The notes beneath the pieces were generated by a model that saw nothing but the letters and a program-made list of their open reading frames with translations, was not told where the DNA came from and searched no databases. From assembly GCA_903960645.1 (NCBI GenBank), contig CAJCBN010000003.1:1-7006 (forward strand): a DNA stretch of 7,006 nucleotides, in the 5' to 3' direction. Below are positions 1 to 5,558 of the stretch, one piece after another. The stretch comes from an uncultured Actinomycetes bacterium (GTDB taxonomy: Bacteria; Actinomycetota; Thermoleophilia; Gaiellales; F1-60-MAGs149). Position numbers and translations under genes: made by a program. Numbering within the stretch: position 1 is the first letter of the stretch; every line of letters starts with the position of its first letter.

Positions 1-829
1 CGAGCTGATCATCGTCGTGCTGGCGATCCGCGAGGGCGGCGCGCTGATCGACGTGGCGCGCTACTCGATCATCGGCTCCGTGCTCGGCAACGTGCTGCTG
101 ATCCTCGGCGCGTCCCTGCTCGTCTCCGGCCTCAAGAACGGCCGCCAGGGCTTCAACGCGACGATCGCCGGTGTCAACGCCACCATGCTGCTGCTCGCGA
201 CGACAGCCCTCGCGATCCCCACGCTGTTCTCGTACGTGATGCCGGCTGACACCAGCGCCACCATCGGGGTCTCGCACGGCGTGGCGATCGTGATGGCGCT
301 TCTCTACGTCGCCTACCTCATTCACGCGTTCCGCTCGCCGGAGGAGTCCGGTGTCACCGAGGGTGCGCCACGCTGGTCGCCACGGCTCTCCCTGAGCGTG
401 CTCGTCATCTCCGCGGTGATCACCGGCTTCCTGTCGGAGTTCCTCGTGGGTGCAATCGAGCCCACCATCGAGTCGACCGGCATCTCCCCCATCTTCATCG
501 GCCTGATCGTCGTCCCGATCATCGGCAACGTCGCCGAGCACTTCGCTGCGGTCAAGATCGCGGCCAAGGGCAACCTCGACTTCTCGATGAGTATCGCCTT
601 CAACTCGGCGCTACAGGTCGCACTGGCGGTCACCGCGGTCGCGATCGCCGCGGGCTTCGCCTTCGGCCACGAGCTCACGCTCTCCTTCGGCGCGCTCGAG
701 ATGTCCGTGTTGATCGCCGCCGCCGTGGTCGCTGCCTTCATCGCGGTCAGCGGCAAGGCCACGTGGCTCGAGGGCCTCGAGCTGCTGGCGATCTACGCGA
801 TCGCCGCGCTGGCGTTCTGGTACGCGTGA
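1..829 (+). CDS. Ca2+/H+ antiporter, CaCA family (Cax/ChaA-like), 5' end cut by window
   Basis: This is an inner-membrane cation/proton exchanger, most likely exporting Ca2+ in exchange for H+. The frame is open from base 2, so the true start lies left of the window; 275 residues are visible against about 350 in the family, so roughly the first two helices are missing. The visible protein opens with ELIIV, which fits the end of the first family repeat signature (a GN-x-x-E-L-I motif). The second repeat signature GNVAEH lies at about residues 175-180, followed by a stretch ending SIAFNSALQVAL; its Glu is the expected ion-binding acid. The C-terminus WLEGLELLAIYAIAALAF is typical of Cax proteins. 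About eight hydrophobic segments remain, with a short hydrophilic loop near residues 110-127. It is transcribed alone and convergently with truA. Whether it moves Ca2+, Na+ or K+ cannot be settled from sequence. Confidence 0.88.
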   Translation, partial: ELIIVVLAIREGGALIDVARYSIIGSVLGNVLLILGASLLVSGLKNGRQGFNATIAGVNATMLLLATTALAIPTLFSYVMPADTSATIGVSHGVAIVMALLYVAYLIHAFRSPEESGVTEGAPRWSPRLSLSVLVISAVITGFLSEFLVGAIEPTIESTGISPIFIGLIVVPIIGNVAEHFAAVKIAAKGNLDFSMSIAFNSALQVALAVTAVAIAAGFAFGHELTLSFGALEMSVLIAAAVVAAFIAVSGKATWLEGLELLAIYAIAALAFWYA

Positions 830-836
830 TGAGCTT

Positions 837-901
837 CTGACCGGGTGCATCAGGTTTGCTTTGGTGCCTGGCACCAAAGCAAAGCTGATCCACCCGGTCA
901 G
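837..901. terminator. 65-base near-perfect inverted repeat between convergent genes; likely bidirectional terminator or REP-like palindrome
   Basis: Two 32-base arms flank a single central T at 869. Only two pairs fail: 848/890 (C-C) and 854/884 (G-G). The core TTTGGTGCCTGGCACCAAA is a perfect palindrome around the centre. The repeat starts 7 bases after the cation-exchanger stop and ends 7 bases before the truA stop on the other strand, so it can serve transcripts from either side. There is no clear T-run, so classical intrinsic termination is not certain. The length and near-perfect symmetry exceed an ordinary terminator and resemble REP-type extragenic palindromes. The pairing is seen directly; the role is inferred. 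Confidence 0.75.
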
Positions 902-908
902 GCCCTCC

Positions 909-1649
909 TCAGTAGTCGACGCGCACGAGGCAGAGGCCATGCGGCGGCGCAGTCCAGCCCGCTTCCTCGCGCGGTCGGCCCGCGAGGAGGGCGGCAAAGC
1001 TGTCCGGGTCGGTGCCGCTGTCGCCGCGAGCCGTCACGATCATCGTGCCGACGAGGGTGCGGACCATGTGGCGGAGGAACGCGTTGGCGGTGACCTGGAA
1101 TTGGAGGCCGCCGTCGGTGTCGACCCAGCGCGCGGCGTGGATCGTCCGCGTGAAGGTGCGGTGCTCCGTCTCGGCCGGGGTGAACGCCGTGAAGTCATGG
1201 GTGCCGACGAGCTCGGCTGCGAAACGGTCGAGCAGCGCGCGCTCGAGGCGGCGCGGCTCGTGGAGCTCGCGCAGGCTGCGCAGCGGATTGCGCAGCGGCC
1301 CGAGTCGGACGTCATAGGTATACGAGCGGCTGACGGCGGAGAAGCGGGCGCTGAAGTCGGCGGCGACGTCCTCCGCGGCCAGGACGGCGATGTCGGGCGG
1401 CAATTGGTCGTTGAGGGCACGGGCCAGCGAGGCGGTCGGCGGTCCGGCCTCGCGCTGGATGCTGACCACCTGGCCGCTCGCGTGGACGCCAGCGTCGGTC
1501 CGTCCGGCGACGATGAGGTCACCGCGCACCGCGTGCAGCGCGTCGAGCGAGCGCGCCAGTTCACCGGCCACGGTGCGCGCCTCCGGCTGCGGGGCCCAGC
1601 CGGCGAACGCCGTACCGTCGTAGGCGACCTGCAGCCGGGTGTTCACCAT
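909..1649 (-). CDS. truA: tRNA pseudouridine(38-40) synthase TruA
   Basis: TruA converts uridines 38-40 in the anticodon arm of many tRNAs to pseudouridine in the cytosol. The protein has 246 residues, normal for the family. The catalytic motif GRTDAGVHA places the nucleophile at Asp52. The conserved Tyr block RSYTYDV is at 108-114, HDFTAF at 151-156 and FLRHMVRTLVG at 191-201. The N-terminal strand VAYDGTAFAGW is typical. The chosen ATG (1647-1649) is followed at once by an in-frame GTG. An AGGA sits directly before the ATG, so the GTG at 1644-1646 may be the better spaced start; the protein would lose one residue. The start overlaps the DoxX-like stop by 7 bases, which suggests translational coupling. 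It is the last gene of the minus-strand run and ends just before the 837-901 palindrome. Confidence 0.96.
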   Translation of the reverse strand: MVNTRLQVAYDGTAFAGWAPQPEARTVAGELARSLDALHAVRGDLIVAGRTDAGVHASGQVVSIQREAGPPTASLARALNDQLPPDIAVLAAEDVAADFSARFSAVSRSYTYDVRLGPLRNPLRSLRELHEPRRLERALLDRFAAELVGTHDFTAFTPAETEHRTFTRTIHAARWVDTDGGLQFQVTANAFLRHMVRTLVGTMIVTARGDSGTDPDSFAALLAGRPREEAGWTAPPHGLCLVRVDY

Positions 1650-2095
1650 TCCTGGGAATCGATCCGATCGAGCAGCTGCCGGGCGCCACCGCCCCGGGCG
1701 AGCAGGACGAGGCAGCCCGCGGCGAGCAGCGCACCGCCGAACAGCGGTACACCACCGTCGACGCGACCGGCCGTGGCGACCAAGACGAGCACGACGAGGA
1801 GCACGACGAGCGCGCAGAGGCGGGTGGCGAGGCCGAGCGCGAGGCCGAGGCCGAAGACGATCAGGAGTGCGCAGCCGAGCCAGGTCGCGAGCCCCGGTGC
1901 CGGCAGACCCCAGTCGGCCGCGTGCGCGGCGACCGCGGCGTGGCCCCGCGCGTTCAGCACGCCGATGACGACTGCGGCCACGCCGACGAGCACGCGGATG
2001 ATGAGGAGAACGACGACGAGCCCCTGCGGGCGCGGGGTGCGCTGCCCTGGCATGCCGTCCTCGATCAGGCTCGCTCCGGCCCGGTACGCGCTCAT
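1643..2095 (-). CDS. DoxX-like small four-helix membrane protein
   Basis: This 150-residue protein has four predicted transmembrane segments, at about residues 25-49, 66-90, 92-110 and 116-136, with short loops. Size, helix number and the first helix (LIIRVLVGVAAVVIG) resemble the DoxX/DoxD-like superfamily, whose members are mostly uncharacterised and are linked to redox or quinone-associated membrane complexes. No catalytic motif is visible, so no function is assigned. The C-terminal tail after helix 4 (RQLLDRIDSQEW) is likely cytoplasmic. Two starts are possible: the ATG at 2093-2095, in good coding-style sequence but with a weak ribosome site, or the ATG at 2051-2053 (residue 15), preceded by GAGGA at 4 bases. 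The longer form is given. It begins 9 bases after the DUF1795-like stop and overlaps truA by 7 bases, so the three genes are probably one unit. Confidence 0.7.
   Translation of the reverse strand: MSAYRAGASLIEDGMPGQRTPRPQGLVVVLLIIRVLVGVAAVVIGVLNARGHAAVAAHAADWGLPAPGLATWLGCALLIVFGLGLALGLATRLCALVVLLVVLVLVATAGRVDGGVPLFGGALLAAGCLVLLARGGGARQLLDRIDSQEW
2058..2062 (-). promoter_or_regulatory. Strong internal ribosome binding site in the DoxX-like gene
   Basis: The minus strand reads GAGGA, then four bases, then ATG (2053-2051). This matches the Shine-Dalgarno consensus better than anything before the upstream ATG at 2095. It supports an alternative 136-residue product that starts MPGQRTPRPQ and keeps all four membrane helices. 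Confidence 0.4.
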
Positions 2096-2104
2096 CGTCT
2101 GAGC

Positions 2105-2551
2105 CTAGGCGTCAGCTGCGTCGGCGTCGATGCGCGTGCCCGCGATGACTGCGCGCAGGTCGTCCTCGAGGCCGTCGTAGGCCGACGAGGGGACGGTGCA
2201 GACGATCGCGTAGCCGGCGCCGCCGATAGTGGTCAGCCCGACAAGCTGGCGGAGCCGCAGCCCCGCGGCCTCCCACTCGACGAGACGCAGGTGCCCAGGG
2301 GCGCCAGAGATCTCGATGTGCTCGACGGCACGGGTCTCGCGGACCGGCACCTGATCGGCCAGCTTCTGAACCCAGCCGCTCGAGAAACCGCCGAGGCCCA
2401 TGCTGGCGCAGAGCACCTCGCGGGTAACCACGACGTTGGGCTGTGCGCCGCCCATCGGCGGACCGACGAGCGTGAGCACCGTGCGATCCTCCCAGCCGGC
2501 GGGCTGCGGAACCGTGATCGCTCCGGCGGTGGCGTGGGTGGAATCGCTCAT
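2105..2551 (-). CDS. DcrB/DUF1795-like soluble protein
   Basis: This 148-residue protein has no signal peptide, no lipobox and no membrane helix, so it is likely cytoplasmic. The N-terminal block PAGWEDRTVLTLVGP (residues 17-31), followed by PNVVVTRE (38-45), matches the opening of the DcrB/DUF1795 fold as I know it. A long strand-rich middle follows, and the C-terminal part YAIVCTVPSSAYDGLEDDLRAVI fits the family's closing strand and helix. Family members include DcrB, needed for phage C1 and C6 adsorption in E. coli, and Eag-type chaperones of type VI effectors. Nothing here points to a type VI system, so those roles should not be transferred. The start is 26 bases after the rplQ stop. Upstream, AGGTAGGG lies rather far (about 11 bases) from the ATG, so initiation looks modest. 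The family call is from motif memory and moderate; function is unknown. Confidence 0.65.
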   Translation of the reverse strand: MSDSTHATAGAITVPQPAGWEDRTVLTLVGPPMGGAQPNVVVTREVLCASMGLGGFSSGWVQKLADQVPVRETRAVEHIEISGAPGHLRLVEWEAAGLRLRQLVGLTTIGGAGYAIVCTVPSSAYDGLEDDLRAVIAGTRIDADAADA

Positions 2552-2577
2552 GCCGAACGCACCCTACCTGCGGTTGC

Positions 2578-2931
2578 TCAGTCGACCCATTCGAGGATCG
2601 CCATCTCGGCGTTGTCCCCGGAGCGCGGGCCGAGCTTGACGATCCGCGTGTAGCCGCCTTCGCGCTCGGTGAAGCGCGGCGCGATGTCCGTGAACAGCGC
2701 GTGCACAACGTCGCCGCTGCGGAGGTAGGCCTTCGCCTGCCGACGGGCGTGCAGGTCGCCGCGCTTGCCGAGCGTGACCATCTTCTCGGCGATCGGGCGG
2801 ACTTCCTTGGCCTTCGCCAGCGTGGTCGTGATCCGACCATGCTCGACGAGGGAACCCGTCAGGTTCGAGAAGAGTGCCTTGCGATGGGCCGAATCACGGC
2901 CCAGGGTGCGTCCCTTGCGCTGGTGCCGCAT
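2578..2931 (-). CDS. rplQ: 50S ribosomal protein L17
   Basis: L17 is a protein of the large ribosomal subunit near the exit-tunnel side. The 117-residue product is complete and close to the family core; E. coli L17 is about ten residues longer at the C-terminus. It opens MRHQRKGRTLGRDSAHRKAL and carries the conserved TTLAKAKEVRPIAEKMVTL block (about 36-54), then APRFTEREGGYTRI (84-97) and the closing GDNAEMAILEWVD. The ATG follows the rpoA stop by only two bases and has a GAGGG site inside the end of rpoA, as expected for coupled alpha-operon genes. It is the last classic alpha-operon gene here. Confidence 0.98.
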   Translation of the reverse strand: MRHQRKGRTLGRDSAHRKALFSNLTGSLVEHGRITTTLAKAKEVRPIAEKMVTLGKRGDLHARRQAKAYLRSGDVVHALFTDIAPRFTEREGGYTRIVKLGPRSGDNAEMAILEWVD

Positions 2932-2933
2932 GC

Positions 2934-3899
2934 CTAGCCCTCGTCTCCGCGCAGGCGCAGACCATGGGCGCCGAGGGCGGCACGGATCTCGTCGATCGAC
3001 TTGCGCCCGAAGTTCGGGATCGCAGCCAGATCGCGGTCCGACTTGGCGACGAGGTCGCCAACCGTCTCGATGCCGACGCGCTTGAGGCAGTTGTACGAGC
3101 GGACGCCGAGCTCGAGCTCCTCGATCAGGATGTGCTCCATCCCGTTCGTCGGGGCGACGTCGAACTCCGGCACCGCACGCTCAAGGCTGCGGGCCAGCTC
3201 GGCGGTGTCCATGTTGGCGAAGATGTTGAGCTGACGGATCAGGATCTCCGCGGCGGCCGTGACGGCCTCCTTGGGATCGATCGCGCCGTTCGTCTTCACG
3301 TGGAGCGTGAGCTTGTCGAAGTCCGTGTCGGAGCCGACGCGCGCCGGCTCGACCGTGTAGGTCACGCGGCGGACGGGCGAGAAGATCGAGTCGACCGGAA
3401 TGACGCCGATCGTGGACTCGAAGTCCTTGTTCTCGCTGGCCGGCACGTAGCCGCGGCCGCGACCGATGGTCAGCGACATCTCGAGCTTCGACTTGGCGGC
3501 GAGGTTGCAGATCACGAGATCCTTGTTGAGGATCTCGACGGGACCGGCAACGGCGATGTCGGCAGCGGTGACAACACCGGGGCCGGCCTTGACGATGTCG
3601 GCCTCGATCTCGAGCGCGTCGCCCTCCATGTTGAGGATCAGACCCTTGAGGTTCAGGATCATGTCCGTGACGTCCTCGCGGACGCCCGGGATCGTCGTGA
3701 ACTCGTGCTGGGCGCCCTCAATGCGGACACTGGTGACCGCGGCGCCCTCGAGCGACGACAGGAGCACGCGGCGCAGCGAGTTGCCGAAGGTGTAGCCGAA
3801 GCCACGCTCGAGCGGCTCGACGACGAAAACGCCCTCGGTCGCGGAGACCTCCTCGTGGGTGATCTGCGGCATCTGGAATTCAAGCATGCGGGTGCTCAC
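2934..3899 (-). CDS. rpoA: DNA-directed RNA polymerase subunit alpha
   Basis: Alpha dimerises to scaffold beta and beta' and binds promoter UP elements and activators through its C-terminal domain. The 321-residue protein shows the N-terminal domain (about 1-235) with VEPLERGFGYTFGNSLRR (27-44), HEFTTIPGVREDV (65-77) and GRGRGYVPA, and the C-terminal domain (about 255-316). DNA-contact residues known from E. coli (R265, N268, C269, G296, K298, S299, E302) align with R267, N270, C271, G298, K300, S301 and E304, so UP-element reading is probably kept; E. coli K291 aligns with Ala293. The GTG start (3897-3899) overlaps the rpsD TGA as GTGA, which favours coupling. An ATG four codons later (MLEFQMPQ) fits the usual actinobacterial N-terminus and is a credible alternative. 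Confidence 0.98.
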   Translation of the reverse strand: MSTRMLEFQMPQITHEEVSATEGVFVVEPLERGFGYTFGNSLRRVLLSSLEGAAVTSVRIEGAQHEFTTIPGVREDVTDMILNLKGLILNMEGDALEIEADIVKAGPGVVTAADIAVAGPVEILNKDLVICNLAAKSKLEMSLTIGRGRGYVPASENKDFESTIGVIPVDSIFSPVRRVTYTVEPARVGSDTDFDKLTLHVKTNGAIDPKEAVTAAAEILIRQLNIFANMDTAELARSLERAVPEFDVAPTNGMEHILIEELELGVRSYNCLKRVGIETVGDLVAKSDRDLAAIPNFGRKSIDEIRAALGAHGLRLRGDEG

Positions 3900-4516
3900 T
3901 TCGAATACAGCTCCACGATCAGCTGCTCTTGGACAGGGGTATCGATCTCGTCACGGTCCGGCATGCGGAGCACCTTGCCCGTGAGGTTGTCATGGTCGGC
4001 CTGGAGCCAGTTGGCAACCGACGCAGTCAGGTCGGTGGCGCTGCGAACCGCGCCCTCGCCCGCTGCCCCGGGACGCAGCGACACGATGTCGTCTGCGCGC
4101 ACCTGGTACGACGGGATGTTCACCCGACGACCGTTGACATGGAAGTGGCCGTGGCGCACCAGCTGCCGCGCCTGAGCGCGAGAGGCGGCGAAACCGAGGC
4201 GGTAGACGACGTTGTCGAGGCGCATCTCGAGCAGGCGGAGGAGCTCTTCGCCGGTGATGCCCTGACGCCGCGACGCCTTCTTGTAGTAATTGCGGAACTG
4301 CTTCTCGAGGACGCCGTAGTAGCGGCGCGCCTTCTGCTTCTCGCGCAGCTGCAGCAGGTACTCGGACTGCTTGATGCGCCCGCGGCCATGCTGGCCCGGC
4401 GGGTAGGAGCGGCGCTCGACGGCGCACTTCTCGGTCAGGCAGCGCTCGCCCTTGAGGAAGAGCTTGACGCCCTCACGGCGGCACTGTCGGCACTTGGGAT
4501 CGGTAACGCGGGCCAT
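3896..4516 (-). CDS. rpsD: 30S ribosomal protein S4, zinc-type
   Basis: S4 is a primary assembly protein that binds the 5' domain of 16S rRNA and helps form the mRNA entry site. The 206-residue protein has an N-terminal Cys4 cluster, C9-x2-C12-x13-C26-x4-C31, which should bind zinc (the Cys-containing form). An S4 RNA-binding domain spans about residues 97-160, including MRLDNVVYRLGFA and QARQLVRHGHFHVNGRRVN. The C-terminus IVELYSK is typical. In many bacteria S4 regulates its own operon by binding a leader RNA; I could not identify such a site here. The start lies 13 bases after the rpsK stop with AGGAG upstream, and the end overlaps the rpoA start by 3 bases (GTGA). Confidence 0.98.
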   Translation of the reverse strand: MARVTDPKCRQCRREGVKLFLKGERCLTEKCAVERRSYPPGQHGRGRIKQSEYLLQLREKQKARRYYGVLEKQFRNYYKKASRRQGITGEELLRLLEMRLDNVVYRLGFAASRAQARQLVRHGHFHVNGRRVNIPSYQVRADDIVSLRPGAAGEGAVRSATDLTASVANWLQADHDNLTGKVLRMPDRDEIDTPVQEQLIVELYSK

Positions 4517-4529
4517 TGCTCAGCTGCTC

Positions 4530-4940
4530 CTAGACGCGACGCCGCTTGCGGGCGCGGCAGCCGTTGTGGGCCTGCGGGGAGACGTCACGGACGCCGATGA
4601 TCTCGAGACCGGCCGCCTGCAGGGAGCGCATCGCGGTCTCGCGACCGGAGCCCGGTCCCTTCAGGAAGACCTCGATCTTCTGGAGACCGTGCTCCATGCC
4701 CTCGCGGGCGCAGAGGTCGGCAGTCACCTGAGCGGCGAACGGCGTCGACTTGCGGGAGCCCTTGAATCCGGCAGCGCCGGCGCTCTTCCACGCCAGGACG
4801 TTGCCCTCCTTGTCGGTGAGCGCGACAATCGTATTGTTGAACGACGTCTTGATGTGCGCTTGGCCAACGGCCACGTTCTTGCGCACCTTGCGGCGCGTGC
4901 GGCCGCGACTGCTGCCACCGGATCGACGAGGAGGAGCCAT
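4530..4940 (-). CDS. rpsK: 30S ribosomal protein S11
   Basis: S11 sits on the platform of the small subunit beside the mRNA exit region, near S7 and S18. The 136-residue product contains AHIKTSFNNTIVALTD (28-43), the GFKGSRKSTPFAAQ block (58-71), VFLKGPGSGRETAMRSL and the terminal QAHNGCRARKRRRV. The basic Ser/Arg-rich N-terminus (about 1-20) is normal for actinobacterial forms. The tail deviates: the usual CRPPKRRRV is CRARKRRRV here, with Ala130-Arg131 in place of Pro-Pro. The Asn-Gly before it, known as an isoaspartate site in E. coli S11, is kept. The ATG lies 20 bases after the rpsM stop, with two AAGGA copies in between. Confidence 0.98.
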   Translation of the reverse strand: MAPPRRSGGSSRGRTRRKVRKNVAVGQAHIKTSFNNTIVALTDKEGNVLAWKSAGAAGFKGSRKSTPFAAQVTADLCAREGMEHGLQKIEVFLKGPGSGRETAMRSLQAAGLEIIGVRDVSPQAHNGCRARKRRRV

Positions 4941-4960
4941 GAAGCTGGGGAGTCCTTTCC

Positions 4961-5332
4961 TTAGCCCTTGCGGCCGCGGGAGACGGTCTTCTTCGGACCC
5001 TTGCGGGTGCGGGCGTTGGTCTTCGTGCGCTGACCGCGGACCGGGAGGCCGCGGCGATGGCGAATGCCGCGGTAGCAGCCGATCTCCATCAGACGCTTGA
5101 TATTGGCGGAACGCTCACGGCGCAGGTCGCCTTCGACCTGGACGTTCGCGTCGATGTACGCGCGGAGGCGGGCGACTTCCTCATCGGTCAGGTCGCGGAC
5201 CTTCTGATGCGACTCGACACCGAGCTCCTTGCAGATCGACTGCGCGGTGCTGCGGCCGATGCCGTAGATGTACGTCAGCCCGATCTCGACGCGCTTTTCC
5301 CGAGGGATATTGACTCCGGCGATACGTGCCAC
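4961..5332 (-). CDS. rpsM: 30S ribosomal protein S13
   Basis: S13 lies at the head of the small subunit and contacts the large subunit (bridge B1) and P-site tRNA through its basic tail. The 123-residue protein opens MARIAGVNIPREKRVEIGLT and has YIYGIGRSTA (22-31), the ANIKRLMEIGCYRGIRHRRG segment (about 76-95), and the tRNA-facing tail GQRTKTNARTRKGPKKTV. It starts with GTG (5330-5332), supported by an AGGGG site 6 bases upstream within the last codons of rpmJ. The gap from the rpmJ stop is three bases, so translation is probably coupled. Confidence 0.98.
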   Translation of the reverse strand: MARIAGVNIPREKRVEIGLTYIYGIGRSTAQSICKELGVESHQKVRDLTDEEVARLRAYIDANVQVEGDLRRERSANIKRLMEIGCYRGIRHRRGLPVRGQRTKTNARTRKGPKKTVSRGRKG

Positions 5333-5335
5333 TGA

Positions 5336-5449
5336 CTACCCCTGACGCTGCTTGTGGCGGGGATTCACGCAGATCACATGCACGACACCCGAGCGCTTGA
5401 TCACTCGGCACTTTTCGCACATCGGCTTGACGCTCGGTCGGACCTTCAT
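5336..5449 (-). CDS. rpmJ: 50S ribosomal protein L36, zinc-type
   Basis: L36 is the smallest large-subunit protein and helps organise 23S rRNA near helices 89-97. The minus strand encodes 37 residues starting MKVRPSVKPMCEKCRVIKRS and ending in TAG at 5338-5336. A zinc ribbon is complete: C11-x2-C14-x12-C27-x4-H32, so this is the zinc-binding form rather than the Cys-less paralogue made under zinc limitation. The ATG is preceded by GAGGG at 4 bases. It is the first gene of the alpha-operon part and lies 109 bases after map, with no infA between them. The identification is firm despite the short length. Confidence 0.97.
   Translation of the reverse strand: MKVRPSVKPMCEKCRVIKRSGVVHVICVNPRHKQRQG
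5339..5343 (-). promoter_or_regulatory. Ribosome binding site fixing the GTG start of rpsM
   Basis: AGGGG on the minus strand sits 6 bases before the GTG at 5332 and lies inside the last codons of rpmJ. It gives direct support for GTG initiation and ties rpsM translation to ribosomes finishing rpmJ. Confidence 0.6.
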
Positions 5450-5520
5450 GAAACCCTCGGGTGTGGAACGGATTGGATTGCGCGCACGGCGAACAACGTC
5501 GCACCGGCTCGCGGAGGGGC

Positions 5521-5529
5521 ACCGTAGCA
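5521..5529 (-). promoter_or_regulatory. Possible extended -10 promoter for the rpmJ-truA run
   Basis: The minus strand reads TGCTACGGT, which fits the extended -10 pattern TGn-TAnnnT. No good -35 is seen 16-18 bases upstream, as can be the case for extended -10 promoters. A start about 7 bases downstream would leave a leader of about 65 bases before rpmJ. Short motifs of this kind arise by chance, so confidence is low. Confidence 0.25.
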
Positions 5530-5557
5530 GAGCATTTCGCTCGGGTGCGCCAGCACC
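5530..5557 (-). repeat. Two tandem short hairpins after map
   Basis: Positions 5544-5548 and 5553-5557 pair as GGTGC/GCACC around four bases. Positions 5530-5533 and 5539-5542 pair as GAGC/GCTC around five bases. No T-run follows, so strong intrinsic termination is unlikely; they could slow polymerase or protect the 3' end of secY-adk-map mRNA. The pairing is visible, the role is a guess. Confidence 0.35.
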
Positions 5558-5558
5558 A

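Larger units (their letters stand above)
5450..5558 (-). other. map-rpmJ intergenic region, no infA
   Basis: This is the longest non-coding stretch in the window. It is too short for initiation factor IF-1 (about 72 codons) and holds no plausible frame on either strand. In the direction of transcription it contains a hairpin just after the map stop (5544-5557), a second at 5530-5542, a possible -10 element (5521-5529), an unstructured leader of about 60 bases and the GAGGG ribosome site of rpmJ at 5454-5458. Confidence 0.6.

Noticed and set aside
861..2102. Long plus-strand open frame of 413 codons opposite truA and the DoxX-like gene
   Set aside because: It is Arg/Ala/Asp-rich without family motifs, overlaps two well supported minus-strand genes and starts inside the palindrome. 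It is a by-product of GC-biased codons.
2099..2115. Short inverted repeat around GCCTAGGC at the DUF1795/DoxX junction
   Set aside because: The central palindrome leaves only two bases for a loop and needs a bulge to extend, so it cannot make a good hairpin, and it overlaps a stop codon. Likely chance.
2561..2566. TAGGGT as a -10 element giving a leaderless DUF1795-like transcript
   Set aside because: The distance to the ATG (9 bases) would fit, but no -35 or extended -10 is present and the motif also overlaps a possible ribosome site. Not strong enough to annotate.
2874..4175. Long plus-strand open frame of 433 codons opposite rpoA and rpsD
   Set aside because: It mirrors rpoA and rpsD codons, with repeated Asp/Leu/Val/Arg and no recognisable domain. 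The opposite strand encodes unmistakable essential genes.
5450..5558. S4-binding leader RNA regulating the alpha operon
   Set aside because: I looked for a pseudoknot-like leader before rpmJ but found no convincing long pairing that would match a known S4 target.
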